A stretch of DNA of 64,000 nucleotides. Source: Fibrobacter sp. UBA7003. Lineage in GTDB: Bacteria > Fibrobacterota > Fibrobacteria > Fibrobacterales > Fibrobacteraceae. Location: positions 40,057 to 104,056 of the forward strand of contig DJXN01000001.1 of NCBI GenBank assembly GCA_002449765.1, given 5' to 3'. The stretch's first letter is position 1; every line of letters starts with the position of its first letter. The translations under genes and the position numbers were made by a program. Below the pieces are notes generated by a model that did not search any database, had not been told where the DNA came from, and saw nothing but the letters and a program-made list of their open reading frames with translations. Below are positions 1 through 8,517 of this stretch, piece after piece.

Positions 1-1354
1 TCTGGTTCTCGATATCGTTGTACACGTCGAGACGGTCCTTGCGGTTCTCTTCCATCAGGTTCTCAATAAGCGGCGCGAACACTTCTTCCTGAATCTGGTT
101 CATGGAGAACGGCATGCTGGTTCTCGAGCCGTCCTCGGCAAGCCAGACGGACTGGAACAGGTCATACTTCACGCGCGAAGAAGCCTGCAGGTTGAACGGC
201 TTGTAGGAAGTCGAATCTTCCTTGAAATCGAAGGCCACGTTCCGGATGCGCTCGATTTCTTCGGCTTCCAGGACGGGAGAATACTGGTTGTAGGCGGCCT
301 TCAATACGTTTGCGAAGATGCCGTTGCAGTAATCGATCAGCTTGTCGCAGCTGCTCGCCTTGCTGGCCGAAATCACCTGGATGGATTCGCCCAGGGTCTT
401 CATCAGGGCCTTGTAGTAATCGACATGGCTTGCGCCGCTGGAGGCATCGCTCTGTTCCATGTTCTTCTTCATGATATTGATATCATTGAACACCTTGAGC
501 GACGTATCGAACTTCTTCTCGTCGAACACGTTGACGACCGGATGTCCGGCCGGAGCCTCGCTTGTCGCGAAATTCTTGAGGAAGTTGTCTTCCTTGGAAT
601 TGGGCTTCACGAGCGGAAGCGACACCGACTTCCTTTCGCTGTCACCGAGCAGGTAGCGGATATTTCTCACCTGCCTGTCGATGGAGCTCATGTAGTCGTG
701 CATCGTCACGTTCTGCATCGAGGTCGAATAGTCGGCCGTATCGATCTGTTCCGTTTCGTCGGAACCTTCCACGACCGGAATCTTCTTGATTTCCTCGGCC
801 ACGGAATTGAGAGTCTCGTTCCATTCTTCCGGCTTGCGAATCGTGGAAAGGCTGAACTTCGTCTGTTCCGTCCCTTCGGTAAGGTCCACGGAGATATGTC
901 CGTTTCCAAACGGCACGTTCATCTCGACCGGGACATAGGCCACGCCAATCTTCGAGACCTTGTAGTCGCGGCGGATATCGGCCTTCGCCTGTTCATAGGC
1001 GAGAATCTTCTGTTCCGCAGCCTCGACCTTCTTCCCGAGACCCGACAGCTTGACCGCGAACACGATGATGAAGACGACACCCAGGATCATGAGGAAGACG
1101 CCCCCGCCCACGGAGGTCGTCGCGGCAAGGATAATACCGCCGATAGCCACCAGGATAAAGATGACGAGGCCCACGATGCTCGGAGTCTTGCTGTCCTTGA
1201 TATGGTTTATCTCGTTCCGGGTCTCGTCGATTTTCGATTCAAGTCCCATTTCTTCCGTGACGATTTTTTCGGCAGCGGTCTTATAGTAGTTGAACAGGAT
1301 TTTGGCCTGGTCCTGGTAGATGTTTTCGGATTCCGCGAATATTTTTCCGGTCAT
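1..1354 (-). CDS. Membrane protein of unknown function with a two-helix hairpin (partial, C-terminus outside window)
   Basis: Reading the minus strand from the ATG at 1354 gives at least 451 codons without a stop, running off the left edge. Residues about 1-45 are charged and helical; two hydrophobic segments follow at about 48-68 (starting TPSIVGLVIF) and 75-95 (starting GGGVFLMILG), then a long hydrophilic, partly coiled-coil region with no cysteine-rich or catalytic motif I recognise. There is no signal peptide, so the protein is probably an inner-membrane hairpin with both ends in the cytoplasm. It is the third gene of a same-strand run behind a four-helix membrane protein and an SPFH/zinc-ribbon protein, with a 20-base gap to its neighbour. 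Function unknown; the context suggests a membrane-domain or envelope-stress complex. Confidence 0.8.
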   Translation of the reverse strand, partial: MTGKIFAESENIYQDQAKILFNYYKTAAEKIVTEEMGLESKIDETRNEINHIKDSKTPSIVGLVIFILVAIGGIILAATTSVGGGVFLMILGVVFIIVFAVKLSGLGKKVEAAEQKILAYEQAKADIRRDYKVSKIGVAYVPVEMNVPFGNGHISVDLTEGTEQTKFSLSTIRKPEEWNETLNSVAEEIKKIPVVEGSDETEQIDTADYSTSMQNVTMHDYMSSIDRQVRNIRYLLGDSERKSVSLPLVKPNSKEDNFLKNFATSEAPAGHPVVNVFDEKKFDTSLKVFNDINIMKKNMEQSDASSGASHVDYYKALMKTLGESIQVISASKASSCDKLIDYCNGIFANVLKAAYNQYSPVLEAEEIERIRNVAFDFKEDSTSYKPFNLQASSRVKYDLFQSVWLAEDGSRTSMPFSMNQIQEEVFAPLIENLMEENRKDRLDVYNDIENQ

Positions 1355-1374
1355 GTTCTAATCCTTGTTTAACT

Positions 1375-2181
1375 CTAGTTCTTGTAGATAAGTTTTCTCG
1401 CCTGGAGCAGGCCAGCAAACGCGTTGATAGCATTCTGGATCTCATCGGCAGACGCCCCGCCCTGCTTGCAAAGGGAGCGCAGTGCAGAAAGGGATTCTAC
1501 CATCTGGGCCTCGTAATCGAAAGCCTCGGCGCTGTTCGCAGGCGAAAGGTAGCGCAGGTCATTTTTGATTTTTGCGATAGCGTTCTTCTGCTCGGCCGGA
1601 ATAGACGCATTGGCCGCGCATTCGACTTCCAGCAGCTGCGACTGCGAACGGAGCTGCGCAATCCGCGAAAACTCCTGCGTCTCGCGCTGCTTGACGGAGC
1701 CAATCTGGTGCGCGACCAGGCAGCCGAAGAACATCTTCACCATGAAGGCAAAGAATAGGATGAGCTGAATGACGACCACCGCGTAGAAAATCAGGTCGCT
1801 GTAGTGAGCCGCCTGCTGCATGATTTCGCTGTTCTCGCCCACCACCTTCTCGATCCAGTCCTTTGGCAGCCCCATGAACCAGCCAATGACTATATTGCGC
1901 GAGATGACAAAGATCAGAAGCGCAATCGAGGAGGCGCAGTAAGCGGTTATCGCAAACCACGACGCGGTATAGGCGGCAATCGCCTTTTCCACGTTCTCCG
2001 TCTTCGGCAGGATGCTGAAGAACGTGAACGGAGCCATCACCATGACATACATCACAATGATGGAAATGCATGTGAATATGAACTCCCTAGAACACTCGCC
2101 ATCGCCATGGACGAGGAACAGGGCCAGTATAATCACTCCAAGCCCGAAAGCGAAAATAAATGCTCTAAAAAAGTTCAGCAT
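1375..2181 (-). CDS. Four-helix membrane protein of unknown function
   Basis: This 268-residue protein begins with a hydrophobic segment (residues about 5-23), followed by a second at about 33-56, a third at about 72-94 (AYCASSIALLIFVIS) and a fourth at about 133-158 (FYAVVVIQLILFFAFMVKMF). A soluble, helical C-terminal part of about 110 residues (SRIAQLRSQSQLLEVECAAN onward) is rich in Ala, Gln and Glu and probably cytoplasmic. The start lies 2 bases after the stop of the SPFH/zinc-ribbon gene, whose last codons supply a GAGGT ribosome-binding site, so the two are probably translated together. I recognise no family. A membrane partner of the SPFH protein is the most economical reading. Confidence 0.75.
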   Translation of the reverse strand: MLNFFRAFIFAFGLGVIILALFLVHGDGECSREFIFTCISIIVMYVMVMAPFTFFSILPKTENVEKAIAAYTASWFAITAYCASSIALLIFVISRNIVIGWFMGLPKDWIEKVVGENSEIMQQAAHYSDLIFYAVVVIQLILFFAFMVKMFFGCLVAHQIGSVKQRETQEFSRIAQLRSQSQLLEVECAANASIPAEQKNAIAKIKNDLRYLSPANSAEAFDYEAQMVESLSALRSLCKQGGASADEIQNAINAFAGLLQARKLIYKN

Positions 2182-2183
2182 GT

Positions 2184-3419
2184 TTACCTCAGTTTGTTGC
2201 CGCAGTTGGGGCAGAATTTAAGGGTCGGGGAAACGGCCTGTCCGCAGCGGGAGCACTGGTTGCCACCCATGCCTCCTGCTACCATCGGATCTGCCGAGGC
2301 AAGCGGAGTGCCGCAGCTGACGCAGCGACGGGCCTTCGGGCTGTTGTCGCTTCCGCACTTCGGGCACGGCCTGTACTGGTTGCCGCAGAAGGGGCAGAAC
2401 TTCGATGTCGAAGGGAATTTCTTCGCACATGCGGAACAGAACACTTCGCGGGGAACGGCCGCCATGCCGCCAGTCGCACCGGGCATCATGCCAGCGCCAC
2501 CCGGCGCCATGCCCTGATTGGCAGCCATCAGCTGGGTCGGGTCGTTTACCGGGTTCATCACGGGGGCACCCTGCATCATGCCGGCTCCCATTCCACCGCC
2601 CATGCCGCCACCCATCATCAATGCCATGCCGAGCATTCCCATCTCGCCGCCATTGTTGATAGCGTTATTCGCGGTGTCGAACGCCTGCTGCTGAGCCCAG
2701 CTGTAGCCAGCGATATTCTGCGTTGTACGCGCCGTCATCGCTTCCATCACCTTGCGCCCGTCTTCCGTCGTTTCGTCCACATCGATGGAATCGATGTTGA
2801 AGGACCTGAGCGAGATGCCGAACCTTTCGAGGAACTCGGCTGCAGGCCCCTTCATAAAGTTAGAGATGTCTTCCAGATAGGCAGAAATGTTCATGATGCT
2901 CAGGCGGTTCGTCTGCATGTACTTGCTTACGAAACTGTTGAGCTTCATCGTGAGTTCGGCCCACATGACATTGCTCAGGTCGACAACGCTGAACGACTTT
3001 GCCGTCTTGACGACCTCGGTGAGGAAGCACTCGGCGTTGGTAACCTCGATTCCAAAGCGGCCCTGCGAAATGACCGGGATACGGGCGTTGTAGCCGGGAT
3101 CGTATATGTTGAACTTCTTCGTAATCCAGGGGATTGTCGGGGGGATGCTCTTGTTCACGAACACGACCACCGACTGGAACGGATTCTTACCACCGAACGG
3201 TATTCCGAACAAATTCCTCAGGAGCGGCAGGTTCTCGGTGCTGAGCGTGTGCTTGCCAGGGCCAAACTTGCCTAGTATCTGTCCCTTCGAAAACAGAACT
3301 GCTTCCTGGGACTCGTTGACGATAAGTTGCGTGAATGTGCTGAGATTTTCTTCAGGATACCTATAGGCAAGCGCGTTGTTGTCAGGCGGCTGCCAGGATA
3401 TAGAATCGATAATGGCCAT
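2184..3419 (-). CDS. SPFH-domain protein with three C-terminal zinc ribbons (virion-core-like, YdjI type)
   Basis: The 411 residues split into an SPFH-like (band 7) domain at about 20-240, a Gly/Met-rich linker at about 258-318 (runs such as MGGGMGGGMGAGMM), and a Cys-rich tail at about 330-411. The tail has six CxxC knuckles (CSAC/CPFC, CPKC/CVSC, CSRC/CPNC), enough for three zinc ribbons. The N-terminus (WQPPDNNALAYRYPEENLST) and the segment KGQILGKFGPGKHTLSTENL match the bacterial family annotated as SPFH domain/virion core protein, of which Bacillus YdjI is an example. These proteins assemble on membranes and in Bacillus act with neighbouring membrane proteins in envelope stress. It leads a three-gene run with membrane proteins, supporting a similar role here. 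No transmembrane segment is seen. Confidence 0.85.
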   Translation of the reverse strand: MAIIDSISWQPPDNNALAYRYPEENLSTFTQLIVNESQEAVLFSKGQILGKFGPGKHTLSTENLPLLRNLFGIPFGGKNPFQSVVVFVNKSIPPTIPWITKKFNIYDPGYNARIPVISQGRFGIEVTNAECFLTEVVKTAKSFSVVDLSNVMWAELTMKLNSFVSKYMQTNRLSIMNISAYLEDISNFMKGPAAEFLERFGISLRSFNIDSIDVDETTEDGRKVMEAMTARTTQNIAGYSWAQQQAFDTANNAINNGGEMGMLGMALMMGGGMGGGMGAGMMQGAPVMNPVNDPTQLMAANQGMAPGGAGMMPGATGGMAAVPREVFCSACAKKFPSTSKFCPFCGNQYRPCPKCGSDNSPKARRCVSCGTPLASADPMVAGGMGGNQCSRCGQAVSPTLKFCPNCGNKLR

Positions 3420-3560
3420 GTTTATTCCTCTTCTTCGTAGGGAAAATGTATACTTAAAGTAACAAAATATCTAATCGGAGTTTTAATGTTTATAAAATTT
3501 TACAATCAAGCATTCGCCCACTCTTCTCTCCCCGTAACGCCTTATTCCAACTAGGACGAT

Positions 3561-3576
3561 TTTTTTCGCGAAAAAA
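3561..3576. promoter_or_regulatory. 16-base perfect palindrome between divergent SPFH and hpf genes
   Basis: TTTTTTCGCGAAAAAA is a perfect palindrome in the 272-base intergenic region, 115 bases upstream of hpf and about 140 bases upstream of the SPFH gene. A TATACT box at 3614-3619 lies between it and hpf. An operator serving one or both divergent promoters is possible; neither is demonstrated. Confidence 0.4.
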
Positions 3577-3691
3577 TGAATTTTCACTTGTTTTTTTGCC
3601 CAAAAAAGATGTATATACTCTAAATGCGAGGCAAAAAAAGGCCCTGCAACAGTAAAATACAACGTAACACTACTTATACGGAGGTATTCAT

Positions 3692-4009
3692 ATGGATATT
3701 CAGTTTTCTGCTCGCCACTTTAATGCATCTGCCGGTCTCCAGGACCGAATTCAGGAAGAAATGGACAAACTGGCCAAGTTCTACCCGAACATCACGGGAG
3801 CCTCCGTCATCCTCGACCACGAAGTGGAACACCAGCGTCACTGCGAAATCTCCGTAAAGATTACGGGTAACGTCGTGGTCGCCTCGGCAGACGAGGAAAA
3901 CATGGGCAAGGCCGTCGACGTCGCCCTCGAACGCGTCAAGGTGCAGCTCAAGAAGGCCAACGACAAGCAGAACGATCACCGCGCACAGCCCGTTTCCGAC
4001 CTCGCATAA
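3692..4009 (+). CDS. hpf: Ribosome hibernation promoting factor, short form (HPF/RaiA family)
   Basis: This 105-residue protein has the beta-alpha-beta-beta-beta-alpha layout of the short HPF/YfiA family: it opens MDIQFSARHFNAS, has a helix near LQDRIQEEMDKLAKFYP, and ends in the second helix with VDVALERVKVQLKK. It lacks the C-terminal dimerisation domain of long HPF. The family binds the 30S decoding region and stores ribosomes when growth stops. A strong GGAGG at 3680-3684, seven bases before the ATG, supports the start. It is followed three bases later by hprK, the same order as the hpf-hprK neighbourhoods of many Gram-negative bacteria, which suggests co-transcription. Confidence 0.92.
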   Translation: MDIQFSARHFNASAGLQDRIQEEMDKLAKFYPNITGASVILDHEVEHQRHCEISVKITGNVVVASADEENMGKAVDVALERVKVQLKKANDKQNDHRAQPVSDLA

Positions 4010-4012
4010 GCC

Positions 4013-5038
4013 GTGCCCGAATCCAGATTCAAAGATCTCAACATCCTGCACCGGGAAAAACTCCCGGTGCGGGGCTTTTTTGATAATTACGGCAAGGACC
4101 TCCAGCTCGCGCAATATTCTCCCGACGAGGACCTCGATACAAGCATCGCGGAAAGCGGCATCCACCGTCCGGGGCTTGCCATGGCGGGCTACACCAAGGT
4201 CTACAGTTCCGAACAAATTCAAGTCGTAGGCCACACGGAATGGAACTACCTCGAAAGCCTCGGCCCCGAGGGCCGCAAGAAGGTGTTCGACTCCCTTTCC
4301 GTATTCAGGGCCCCGATGTGGGTGGTGACGCATGCGCAGAAACCGCACGACGAACTCCGCGACATGTGCCACAAGCTCCACATCCCGCTGTTCTCGACCA
4401 CCCTCCACACCTACGAGTTCAACAAGGGCGCCCAGCGCATCCTCGAAGAATATTTCGCACCGCATGCCGTCATCCACGGAAGCCTCGTCGACGTCTACGG
4501 TATCGGCATGCTCTTCGTGGGCGATAGCAACGTCGGCAAGTCCGAATGCGTGCTCGACCTCGTCGAAAGCGGCCACCGCATGGTTGCAGACGACGTTGTC
4601 CACATCAGCCACGTCGGCAACGCCATTATCGGCCGCCCCGACCCCATCGTCCGGCACCACATGGAAATCCGCGGAGTCGGCCTCCTCGACATCCGTTCCA
4701 TGTTCGGCATCCACGCCATCCGCAAGGTGAAAAAGATCGAAGTCATCGTTGAGCTCCAGCCCTGGCAGCGCGACGCGCGCTACGAGCGCACGGGCCTCAA
4801 CGAGTTCGACGAATCCATCATGGGAGTCAAAATTCCCAAGGTGGTGCTGCCCGTGGCGCCCGGCAAGAACCTGACCGTGATTTCCGAAGTTATCGCAATG
4901 AACACGCTCATGAAGATGAACGGGCAGAACGTCGCGAAGGATTTCAACGAAAACCTGATGCAGAGGATCAAGGCGAAGGGCAAGTGCGGCGAACCCGCGT
5001 TCGAAATGGACATAGACCAGTGGTCGCTCTACGAATAG
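4013..5038 (+). CDS. hprK: HPr kinase/phosphorylase
   Basis: The protein has 341 residues, near the usual HprK length of 310-350. The C-terminal kinase domain has a P-loop GDSNVGKS at 170-177 and the HprK signature EIRGVGLLDIRSMFG at 219-233; the preceding HGSLVDVYG and following VADDVVHI are also typical. The consensus P-loop has Gly where Asn172-Val173 begins (GDSGxGKS), a mild variant. HprK phosphorylates and dephosphorylates a serine of HPr to link carbon status to metabolism. The start is GTG at 4013, three bases after the hpf stop, so translation is likely coupled. No HPr or PTS gene is in the window. A role outside classical PTS sugar uptake is possible but not shown. Confidence 0.93.
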   Translation: MPESRFKDLNILHREKLPVRGFFDNYGKDLQLAQYSPDEDLDTSIAESGIHRPGLAMAGYTKVYSSEQIQVVGHTEWNYLESLGPEGRKKVFDSLSVFRAPMWVVTHAQKPHDELRDMCHKLHIPLFSTTLHTYEFNKGAQRILEEYFAPHAVIHGSLVDVYGIGMLFVGDSNVGKSECVLDLVESGHRMVADDVVHISHVGNAIIGRPDPIVRHHMEIRGVGLLDIRSMFGIHAIRKVKKIEVIVELQPWQRDARYERTGLNEFDESIMGVKIPKVVLPVAPGKNLTVISEVIAMNTLMKMNGQNVAKDFNENLMQRIKAKGKCGEPAFEMDIDQWSLYE

Positions 5039-5065
5039 GCGAATCAAATATCTATCTTTCTGCCG

Positions 5066-5983
5066 ATGAACCAGTTCCGAAACACAATCAAGAGCAACCT
5101 GTTCCCCTTTATCGTATTCATGATATTGGTGGTCGGGTGCGCGGCGGCGTTCTACTTCTTCCACCCGGCGAGCCCCTACCATGCGCGCTACAGCTTCGTG
5201 GTGAGCTACCAGTCCATCGGAACGCTCTCGCCGGGCAACCTCGTACGCGTGAGGGGAATCGAGAAGGGCCAGATCCTGAAGGTGGAACTCACGGACGACG
5301 CCGTGTTCGTGAAGGTAGAAGTCTTTGCGGACGCTAAAATTTCGAGGCACTCGGAATTCAGGCTCGTGAACGCGGGGCTCATGGGCGAACGCGAGATGAG
5401 CATCCTCACCGCGGACGACAGCGACTGGATTGTCGAGGGCGACACCGTGTTCGGCAATTACGACGACGGCATTGCCGGGGTCGGCAAGGTGCTGCTCGAC
5501 GCCATCGACGACATCAACCAGATGAAGGACATGGTCGTGGCGCTCAAGGATTCGCTCACCGTGGGCACCTCGGGCAAGCGGATCGACCGCATCGTCAAGA
5601 AGGGCGGGCGCATCGTGAAGGCCTCCAAGGACCTGGTGAACGACACGCGCGACCAGGTGCTCGGCGTGGTTTCCAAGGCCGAGGAGACACTCGCGAAGAC
5701 GCGTGAGGCTATCGACGCCGAGGCAAAGCGCGGATCCATTACCGTGGACGCGGCGTCAGCTCTCCTGGACCGCGTGGACGGCCTGCTTTCGCAAGTGAAG
5801 GAGCTCAAGGCGGACGCGGACGCCCTCGCCGCCCGGATCGAAGCCGAGGACAACACCGTAGGGCTCGCGCTCAAGAGCGACGGGAAGCTCGCCAAGGAGA
5901 CCGAAAAGCTCGCCCTGGACATCGACAGGCTTATTTCCGATATAAAAAAGCGCGGTCTCAAGCTAAATGTGGATATTTTTTAA
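5066..5983 (+). CDS. MCE/MlaD-family lipid transport protein
   Basis: The 305 residues comprise an N-terminal membrane anchor (about 12-32, FPFIVFMILVVGCAAAFYFF), an MCE domain at about 42-125 (YSFVVSYQSIGTLSPGNLVR, then VRGIEKGQILKVEL and LVNAGLMGEREMSIL), and a long helical region at about 160-300 ending in coiled coil. MCE proteins such as MlaD form rings that carry phospholipids between the inner and outer membranes with an ABC transporter (MlaE/F), but neither partner is next door. It starts 27 bases after hprK and probably belongs to the hpf-hprK transcript. The length and C-terminal coiled coil fit the single-MCE-domain type with an extended needle. Confidence 0.82.
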   Translation: MNQFRNTIKSNLFPFIVFMILVVGCAAAFYFFHPASPYHARYSFVVSYQSIGTLSPGNLVRVRGIEKGQILKVELTDDAVFVKVEVFADAKISRHSEFRLVNAGLMGEREMSILTADDSDWIVEGDTVFGNYDDGIAGVGKVLLDAIDDINQMKDMVVALKDSLTVGTSGKRIDRIVKKGGRIVKASKDLVNDTRDQVLGVVSKAEETLAKTREAIDAEAKRGSITVDAASALLDRVDGLLSQVKELKADADALAARIEAEDNTVGLALKSDGKLAKETEKLALDIDRLISDIKKRGLKLNVDIF

Positions 5984-6073
5984 TTTTTCTTGTCCTTTTT
6001 GTAAAAAAAAAGATAGTTTAGCCCGTATAAAAGACAACCATCAAGTTTCACCGACTCTAACAAGGAGTTAACC

Positions 6074-6547
6074 ATGACCGAAAAGAAACCTGCAAAGATG
6101 AGCGATGCCGATCTCAAGTTTTTCGAGGAGATGCTCATAGAGAAGCGCCGTCAGCTGGTAACCGCCCAGAGCGAGTCGGAAAAGGCGAACGCCTTCCAGG
6201 GCCAGAAGAACCAGTCCGGTGACGGCGGCGACTCCGACAGCGCCGATTCGGCCACCGACTACAACACGCTCGAGACGACCTTCTCGCTCGCCGCGCGCGA
6301 AGGCAAGTACCTCGTGTATCTTGAAGAGGCCCTCAAGCGCATCCACAACGGCACCTTCGGCATCTGCAAGGTCTGCAAGCAGCTCATCCCGAAGGCGCGC
6401 CTCATGGCAGTCCCCACGGCCACCAAGTGCGTAAACTGCAAGGAAGAGACCAAGAAGAAGGAACAGGAGAACAACCGCATGGAAATGGCGAGACTCTTCG
6501 CCGAAGCCCAGAGGAAGGAACTCCAGAAGAAGGCGATGGGCCGCTAG
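6074..6547 (+). CDS. dksA: DksA/TraR-family RNA polymerase-binding transcription factor
   Basis: The 157-residue protein has an N-terminal coiled-coil region with an acidic tip (GDGGDSDSAD, about 50-59), and a four-cysteine zinc finger: C98xxC101 (GICKVC) and C119xxC122 (KCVNC). This is the DksA/TraR arrangement; these proteins enter the RNA polymerase secondary channel and, often with ppGpp, adjust transcription of rRNA and biosynthetic genes. A clear AAGGAG lies upstream of the ATG. The C-terminal tail is Lys/Glu-rich. Beyond dksA the next gene is convergent, and a terminator for dksA lies inside that gene. Assignment to DksA proper rather than a paralogous DksA-like protein rests on length and the acidic tip. 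Confidence 0.88.
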   Translation: MTEKKPAKMSDADLKFFEEMLIEKRRQLVTAQSESEKANAFQGQKNQSGDGGDSDSADSATDYNTLETTFSLAAREGKYLVYLEEALKRIHNGTFGICKVCKQLIPKARLMAVPTATKCVNCKEETKKKEQENNRMEMARLFAEAQRKELQKKAMGR

Positions 6548-6556
6548 CCTCTCGCC

Positions 6557-7648
6557 CTACAGCGCGCCGAAGAAGGTATCGGCAAGTTTAGCGCGGAACG
6601 CATGGATGCGGTCCGCGTTTTTTTCTCGGTGCGGGTAGGTGAAGTCGGAGAGGAGCACGACCGCGGCGCCTGCGCATGGGTCCGCGACGATGCTCGCACC
6701 GGTGAAACCGGTCTTGCCGAAGGCATGCGGGCTCACGCGCGAACCCATGAACTTGCCCTGGGCAAGTTCCCAGCCGAGGGCTGTGCAGGCGTCCGCTGCA
6801 CTCGAAAATGCACGGGCTTCCGGCAACAGGAACGCATTTTCGCTCACCATCTTGAGAATACCCGCAGGCGCGACGCGGATTTCGCATCCGTCGGGGCCAC
6901 AGGCTACACCGTCGTCCATCACCATCTTCACGAACTTCAGGAGGTCGGGCACACAGCTGAACATGCCGGCGCTTCCGACCGGGAACAGCTTGCGCAGAAC
7001 CCAGGCGCTCTCGTCATGGATTTCGCCACAAATCTCGCGCCCGCGGAATTCGCAGATTTCCGTCGGGGCAATCTCTTCGCGCGGAACCGGGTTCGTGTCG
7101 CGCGTCAGCGGGTCGTAGCCGCTTCGCGACATGCCGAGCGGCCCGAAGAACCGCTCGTAGCCCTGCTGCTGCAGGTCCTTCCCCGCGATGCGCTGCAGAA
7201 TGAGCCCAAGGAGCACGCTTGCCGGATTCCCGTAGTTGAAATCGGCACCGGGCGCCTTTGAGAACTGGTAGGTAAACAGGGCGTCGAGAATCCCTTCGGG
7301 CGGGAGTTCGCGAAGCGTCTTCATCGGCACGCGGTAATCGAGGCTGTGCGTGAGCAGGTGGAACACGCGGATGTCATCGCGGTAGTTTGTCCGCATTTCC
7401 GGTATATAGTCTGCAACGCGGTCGTCAAGGGCGAGTTTCCCTTCGAGAATATACGAGAGGGCGAGCGTAGAGGTGGGGCATACTTTCGTGAGGCTTGCAA
7501 TGTCGAAAACCGTATCTGCGGGCGTATCGAGTGCAACCGTACGCGTGGTGCCGTCGGGCAGAAGAAACCCCGCGACCGCCTTGTGGAATACACCGGTTTC
7601 TTCCGCCTGTTCCAAGAGCCGCAAGATGTTGCTTTCGTTGAATACCAT
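6557..7648 (-). CDS. Serine hydrolase of the class C beta-lactamase/penicillin-binding fold
   Basis: The 363-residue sequence shows the active-site motifs of the beta-lactamase family: SLTK at 52-55 (in FDIASLTKV), a YxN motif in FNYGNPAS at about 140, and a KTG-type motif in HAFGKTGFTG at about 302. No signal peptide is visible, so a cytoplasmic esterase or peptidase is more likely than an exported antibiotic-resistance enzyme. Members of this family range from class C beta-lactamases to EstB-like esterases and D-amino-acid peptidases, and the substrate cannot be told from sequence. It is convergent with dksA (9 bases apart) and divergent from the Nudix gene. Confidence 0.82.
   Translation of the reverse strand: MVFNESNILRLLEQAEETGVFHKAVAGFLLPDGTTRTVALDTPADTVFDIASLTKVCPTSTLALSYILEGKLALDDRVADYIPEMRTNYRDDIRVFHLLTHSLDYRVPMKTLRELPPEGILDALFTYQFSKAPGADFNYGNPASVLLGLILQRIAGKDLQQQGYERFFGPLGMSRSGYDPLTRDTNPVPREEIAPTEICEFRGREICGEIHDESAWVLRKLFPVGSAGMFSCVPDLLKFVKMVMDDGVACGPDGCEIRVAPAGILKMVSENAFLLPEARAFSSAADACTALGWELAQGKFMGSRVSPHAFGKTGFTGASIVADPCAGAAVVLLSDFTYPHREKNADRIHAFRAKLADTFFGAL
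6592..6624 (+). terminator. Rho-independent terminator of dksA, inside the convergent hydrolase gene
   Basis: CGCGGA (6592-6597) pairs with TCCGCG (6612-6617), and the inner CGCAT (6599-6603) pairs with ATGCG (6606-6610), followed by seven T residues. It lies 45 bases past the dksA stop but within the 3' coding end of the opposite-strand hydrolase gene. Confidence 0.75.
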
Positions 7649-7713
7649 GGGAAACTCCTGCCCGAATTATAGCAAAGTTGACGTCCCCCCTCTTTTGTAT
7701 TATCTTATTTCCC

Positions 7714-8256
7714 ATGGCAGAAGAGCAAATCGACATCCTGAATCCGGACGGCACCCCCGCGGGCTATTCCTGCGGGCGCACGCGCGTACATGCGGAAGGC
7801 CTGTGGCACCGCACGGTACACATATGGGCGTTCAACGGCAAGGGAGAAATCCTGTTCCAGCTGCGGGCCCGCGTAAAGGAAAACAATCCCGGACTCTATG
7901 ACACGAGTTGCGCAGGCCACATCTCGGCCGGGGATTCAAGCATCAACGCCGCCGTGCGCGAACTGCGCGAGGAACTGGGACTCGCGAAAAGTCCGCGCGA
8001 CCTCGAATACCTATTCGAGGCGACACACGAAAGTGTGCTCAACGGCGGCAGCTACCTCGACAACGAATACTACGATGTGTACAAGGTAACACTCAGCGAC
8101 CAGGAGGCGAACTCGCTCGTCCCACAGCCCGGCGAAGTCGACGCCTTCAGGTGGATGACGCGTGAAGAATTTTTCGCAAAGCACAAGCTCCACCCCGAAA
8201 AGTTCGTCGACCACCCGAAGGACTTCCAGTGGCTGATGGAGAACGCGGGCCGCTAG
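7714..8256 (+). CDS. Nudix hydrolase, isopentenyl-diphosphate-isomerase-like (YfcD type)
   Basis: I take the ATG at 7714 (MAEEQIDILNPDGTPAG) rather than the upstream TTG, giving 180 residues. The Nudix box is GHISAGD followed by seven residues and REL REELGL; the first Glu of the consensus is Asp here, while the metal-binding RExxEE core is intact. The opening (ILNPDG.PAG...R..VH..GLWHRTVHIW) matches the IDI-like branch of Nudix proteins (E. coli YfcD). The reaction is probably hydrolysis of a nucleoside-diphosphate-type compound, substrate unknown. It is divergent from the beta-lactamase-fold gene and is followed 17 bases later by the DUF1653 gene, probably in one transcript. Confidence 0.82.
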   Translation: MAEEQIDILNPDGTPAGYSCGRTRVHAEGLWHRTVHIWAFNGKGEILFQLRARVKENNPGLYDTSCAGHISAGDSSINAAVRELREELGLAKSPRDLEYLFEATHESVLNGGSYLDNEYYDVYKVTLSDQEANSLVPQPGEVDAFRWMTREEFFAKHKLHPEKFVDHPKDFQWLMENAGR

Positions 8257-8273
8257 CCTACGCAGGGGGAACC

Positions 8274-8513
8274 ATGTCGAAAGCGATTGCAGGGCACCGC
8301 TACCGCCACTACAAGAAAGAGACCATGGTCTATACCGTGGTCACGGCCGATGCACTCGACTGCGAAAGCGTGAAGCCCCTCGTCGTCTACCGGAGCGAGT
8401 ACGAGACACCCGACCACCCGAAGGGGACGCTCTGGGTGCGCGACCGCAAGGATTTCGAAAGCAGGGTGACGCTCCCCGACGGTTCTACCGTCGACCGCTT
8501 TACCGAAATCTAA
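8274..8513 (+). CDS. DUF1653-family small protein
   Basis: Seventy-nine residues from the ATG at 8274, chosen because CAGGGGGAACC just upstream makes a good ribosome-binding site; an in-frame ATG at 8229 would overlap the Nudix gene. The pattern AGHRYRHYKKETMVYTVVTADAL...VVYRSEY....LWVRDRKDFESRV is characteristic of DUF1653, in which a short N-terminal RHYKG-like motif precedes a single small domain. The function of the family is not established. It sits between the Nudix gene and purF on the same strand. Confidence 0.82.
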   Translation: MSKAIAGHRYRHYKKETMVYTVVTADALDCESVKPLVVYRSEYETPDHPKGTLWVRDRKDFESRVTLPDGSTVDRFTEI

Positions 8514-8517
8514 AACT

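Noticed and set aside
425..1372. Plus-strand frame of 315 codons at the left edge
   Set aside because: The minus-strand frame has a good start, two membrane helices and operon context; the plus frame is its mirror.
3674..5350. Minus-strand frame of 558 codons over hpf and hprK
   Set aside because: It covers two genes with clear families on the opposite strand and has no motif of its own.
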